Part shown: positions 62,593 through 64,000 of the stretch, piece by piece
How the letters are laid out: each line of letters opens with the position of its first letter
Numbering within the stretch: position 1 is the stretch's first letter
Assembly: GCF_036511935.1 (NCBI RefSeq)
Contig: NZ_AP028878.1
Coordinates: 2,666,001 to 2,730,000 of the forward strand
Source of the DNA: Marinobacter nanhaiticus D15-8W
GTDB taxonomy: Bacteria > Pseudomonadota > Gammaproteobacteria > Pseudomonadales > Oleiphilaceae
Direction: 5' to 3'
Length of the DNA stretch: 64,000 bases
Made by a program: the position numbers and the translations under genes
Notes under the pieces: model-generated
Told to the model about the DNA's origin: nothing
What the model saw: only the letters and a program-made list of their open reading frames with translations
Database searches by the model: none

Positions 62593-63657
62593 ATGTTTCA
62601 CGGACGACTTCCAATGAATAGATCCGACAAATCCTCTCATAACCTTAAAATGCGCGCCGGTACCCGACGAGAGCCCCGTGTGGAAGAAACGGTGGTCTAC
62701 CATTGGGGTCGAATCCTGGGCGCCGTCGTAAGCCTGCTGCTGATCGCTTTCCTGGTGTATTGGTTCTTCTCGGCTTCGCCGGGAACCTCGGTGGGAGACT
62801 CGAATGATCCGGTGAGCCCTGAAGCGGAAGATCCTGGGATGGGCACCTCGGTCAGCGGAACGGTACAGCGCAGCGCCACTGAACCGGCTCCGGGAGCCGA
62901 AACCACGCCGACGGAGTCGACGGGAATCGGCGAACCTGCTGAACACGCATCTCCCTTTGCGGCAGACGCACCCCAGCTGTCTGATTCCTCGCCTGCTGAG
63001 GGCTCAAACGGATTAGCCGCTAACGATCAAACAGGTACCGGGCAAGCAGATAGTAGCCCGGTAGATGCAAGTGAGGTCGATTCCGGACAATCAACTCTGC
63101 CCGACGACGGAGACACAGCCGCCGCAGCGGCTCAGGTAGACACCGGCCCGGTCGCCGAGACCGAACCCGAATCTGCACCTGAAACCACGTCCCTCCCACC
63201 TGAGTCGGTGATAGACGATCCCGCTGATCGGCCCGCACCCACGGATGACCCTGAGCCAACCTCAACGACGGCCGACGTCGGCCCCGAAGCCGGCGAGAAC
63301 GGCATGGCGCAGCTCGACATCGCCTCAGGCCATCTGCAGCGGGTCCAACTCACTTGGGAAGTGCGCGACAGGGAACCGACGTCCGCCCTGCCCGCGGTTA
63401 TCAATCTGGGTTCCAGGGAAGTTATCAGGGTATATTTCTTCAACGAACTGCAGGGCCTGAAAGGTCAAACCGTCTACCACGACTGGTACCTGAACGGCGA
63501 ACGGGTCGCCCGCGTGAACATCGATGCCTTTCTGGACCGAATGCGCGCTTCGAGTGGCAAGTACATCAACCAGGCGATGTTAGGCGAATGGCGGGTTGAG
63601 GCGGTGACAGACAGCGGAACGGTGCTGGGCTCTGGCACGTTCTCGGTCACGCAATAG
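62593..63657 (+). CDS. DUF2914-domain membrane protein
   Basis: The 354-residue protein has a cytoplasmic charged N-terminus, one membrane segment (about residues 42-63, ILGAVVSLLLIAFLVYWFF) and a long low-complexity Pro/Thr/Ser/Glu/Asp-rich periplasmic linker (about 68-235). A C-terminal DUF2914 domain follows (about 243-354) with LTWEVRDREP, VYFFNELQGLKGQTVYHDWYLNGERV and GEWRVEAVTDSGTVLG. Function is unknown; such modular proteins may act in envelope or chemosensory signalling. ATG 62593 or ATG 62614 could be the start; neither has a strong ribosome binding site. Confidence 0.82.
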   Translation: MFHGRLPMNRSDKSSHNLKMRAGTRREPRVEETVVYHWGRILGAVVSLLLIAFLVYWFFSASPGTSVGDSNDPVSPEAEDPGMGTSVSGTVQRSATEPAPGAETTPTESTGIGEPAEHASPFAADAPQLSDSSPAEGSNGLAANDQTGTGQADSSPVDASEVDSGQSTLPDDGDTAAAAAQVDTGPVAETEPESAPETTSLPPESVIDDPADRPAPTDDPEPTSTTADVGPEAGENGMAQLDIASGHLQRVQLTWEVRDREPTSALPAVINLGSREVIRVYFFNELQGLKGQTVYHDWYLNGERVARVNIDAFLDRMRASSGKYINQAMLGEWRVEAVTDSGTVLGSGTFSVTQ

Positions 63658-63723
63658 GTTTTCGTATGGCAGTGCCGGTGAGACGGTATATCGGAGAGAC
63701 CGTCTACGGGAGAGTCGAGAATC

Positions 63724-63751
63724 GCCGGGCCCAGCCTATGCTGAGCCCGGC
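63724..63751. terminator. Strong hairpin between convergent genes
   Basis: GCCGGGC-C-CAGC-CTAT-GCTG-A-GCCCGGC (63724-63751) is an 11-bp stem with one mismatch and a 4-base loop. It lies between the DUF2914 gene and the convergent gene ending at 63773. It has no T tract, so it is a likely but weak shared terminator. Confidence 0.5.
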
Positions 63752-63772
63752 AACCGTCTGATCCGCTTTTGC

Positions 63773-64000
63773 TCATCGCTCCAGCTGGCTGTATAGGGCG
63801 AACTCGTCATTTTCGATGATCATGTTCACCAGACGGCTTGTGCCGGTCTGATCGAACACGAAACCACCAATAGCCTGGTAATTCCCATCGAAACCCGCCT
63901 GTTCGCAATTCGACAGTTCGAGGTTGGCAAAGAACAACCCGCCTTCTACGGTGTAGCTGTCCACGTTGCCGCTGACCCGACAGTTGTAGATCGTCTGACC
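63773..64000 (-). CDS. Unknown protein, C-terminal 75 residues, cut by the window edge
   Basis: The frame is open from the right edge to a stop at 63773. It reads ...IYNCRVSGNVDSYTVEGGLFFANLELSN near the edge and ends ENDEFALYSQLER. Two Cys residues (NCRVSG and NCEQAG) could form a disulfide, which suggests an exported protein. No family is recognised from this tail. Confidence 0.5.
   Translation of the reverse strand, partial: GQTIYNCRVSGNVDSYTVEGGLFFANLELSNCEQAGFDGNYQAIGGFVFDQTGTSRLVNMIIENDEFALYSQLER

Overview
The window looks like a chromosomal segment of a marine or halophilic gammaproteobacterium, with gene content and base composition like Marinobacter or its Pseudomonas-side relatives. 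This is inferred from the gene set only: Pseudomonas-type gbc, dgc and sox genes, a GbdR-like regulator, a RIO-type kinase and SelO. No rRNA or tRNA was seen to anchor the assignment.

Region 1 (1-22.3 kb) is an almost complete glycine betaine catabolic island. Glycine betaine would enter through a BCCT transporter (20711-22315). GbcA/GbcB (Rieske oxygenase plus reductase) demethylate it to dimethylglycine. DgcA/DgcB with a dedicated ETF pair (EtfA/EtfB) convert that to sarcosine. Sarcosine oxidase (SoxB, SoxD, SoxA; SoxA runs off the left edge) makes glycine. GlyA turns glycine plus a C1 unit into serine, and serine dehydratase makes pyruvate. A glutathione-independent formaldehyde dehydrogenase removes released formaldehyde. 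A GbdR-like AraC/GATase regulator sits in the middle. The transporter frame carries one in-frame TGA exactly in the Trp-Trp substrate box of BCCT carriers. A roughly 206-bp MITE-like element lies downstream of the regulator gene.

Region 2 (22.4-36.8 kb) is mixed metabolism and regulation: a DeoR regulator with an MFS carrier, an ACT-domain protein, a LysR/SDR divergent pair, an alpha/beta hydrolase, SelO, a TetR regulator, a second MFS carrier, a MipA/OmpV outer-membrane protein divergent from a crotonase-family enzyme with four copies of one palindromic operator between them, a tiny Tat-signal peptide, a RIO-type kinase and a spermidine-synthase-like methyltransferase-fold protein.

Region 3 (36.8-54.6 kb) is accessory DNA. 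It starts with a three-gene cassette array with attC-like sites and no integrase in view, followed by a complete IS3-family element with a programmed frameshift. An apparent eight-gene operon follows (41.7-52.3 kb): an exported ChrB/rhodanese protein, a ferric-reductase-like haem membrane protein, a TolB-like beta-propeller, an exported FlgD-Ig protein, a PKD/FlgD-Ig protein, a small exported protein, a Sec-exported RHS protein with an HNH nuclease tip, and an overlapping candidate immunity gene. Behind it lies an AT-richer set of likely orphan immunity genes (SUFU, SUKH and others). This operon is the best candidate for an undescribed system in the window.

Region 4 (54.6-64 kb) holds an aldo/keto reductase, three LysR regulators, two SDRs, a tautomerase, a DoxX protein, a decayed epimerase fragment, two small coupled unknown genes, a DUF2914 membrane protein and the 3' end of an unknown gene cut by the right edge.
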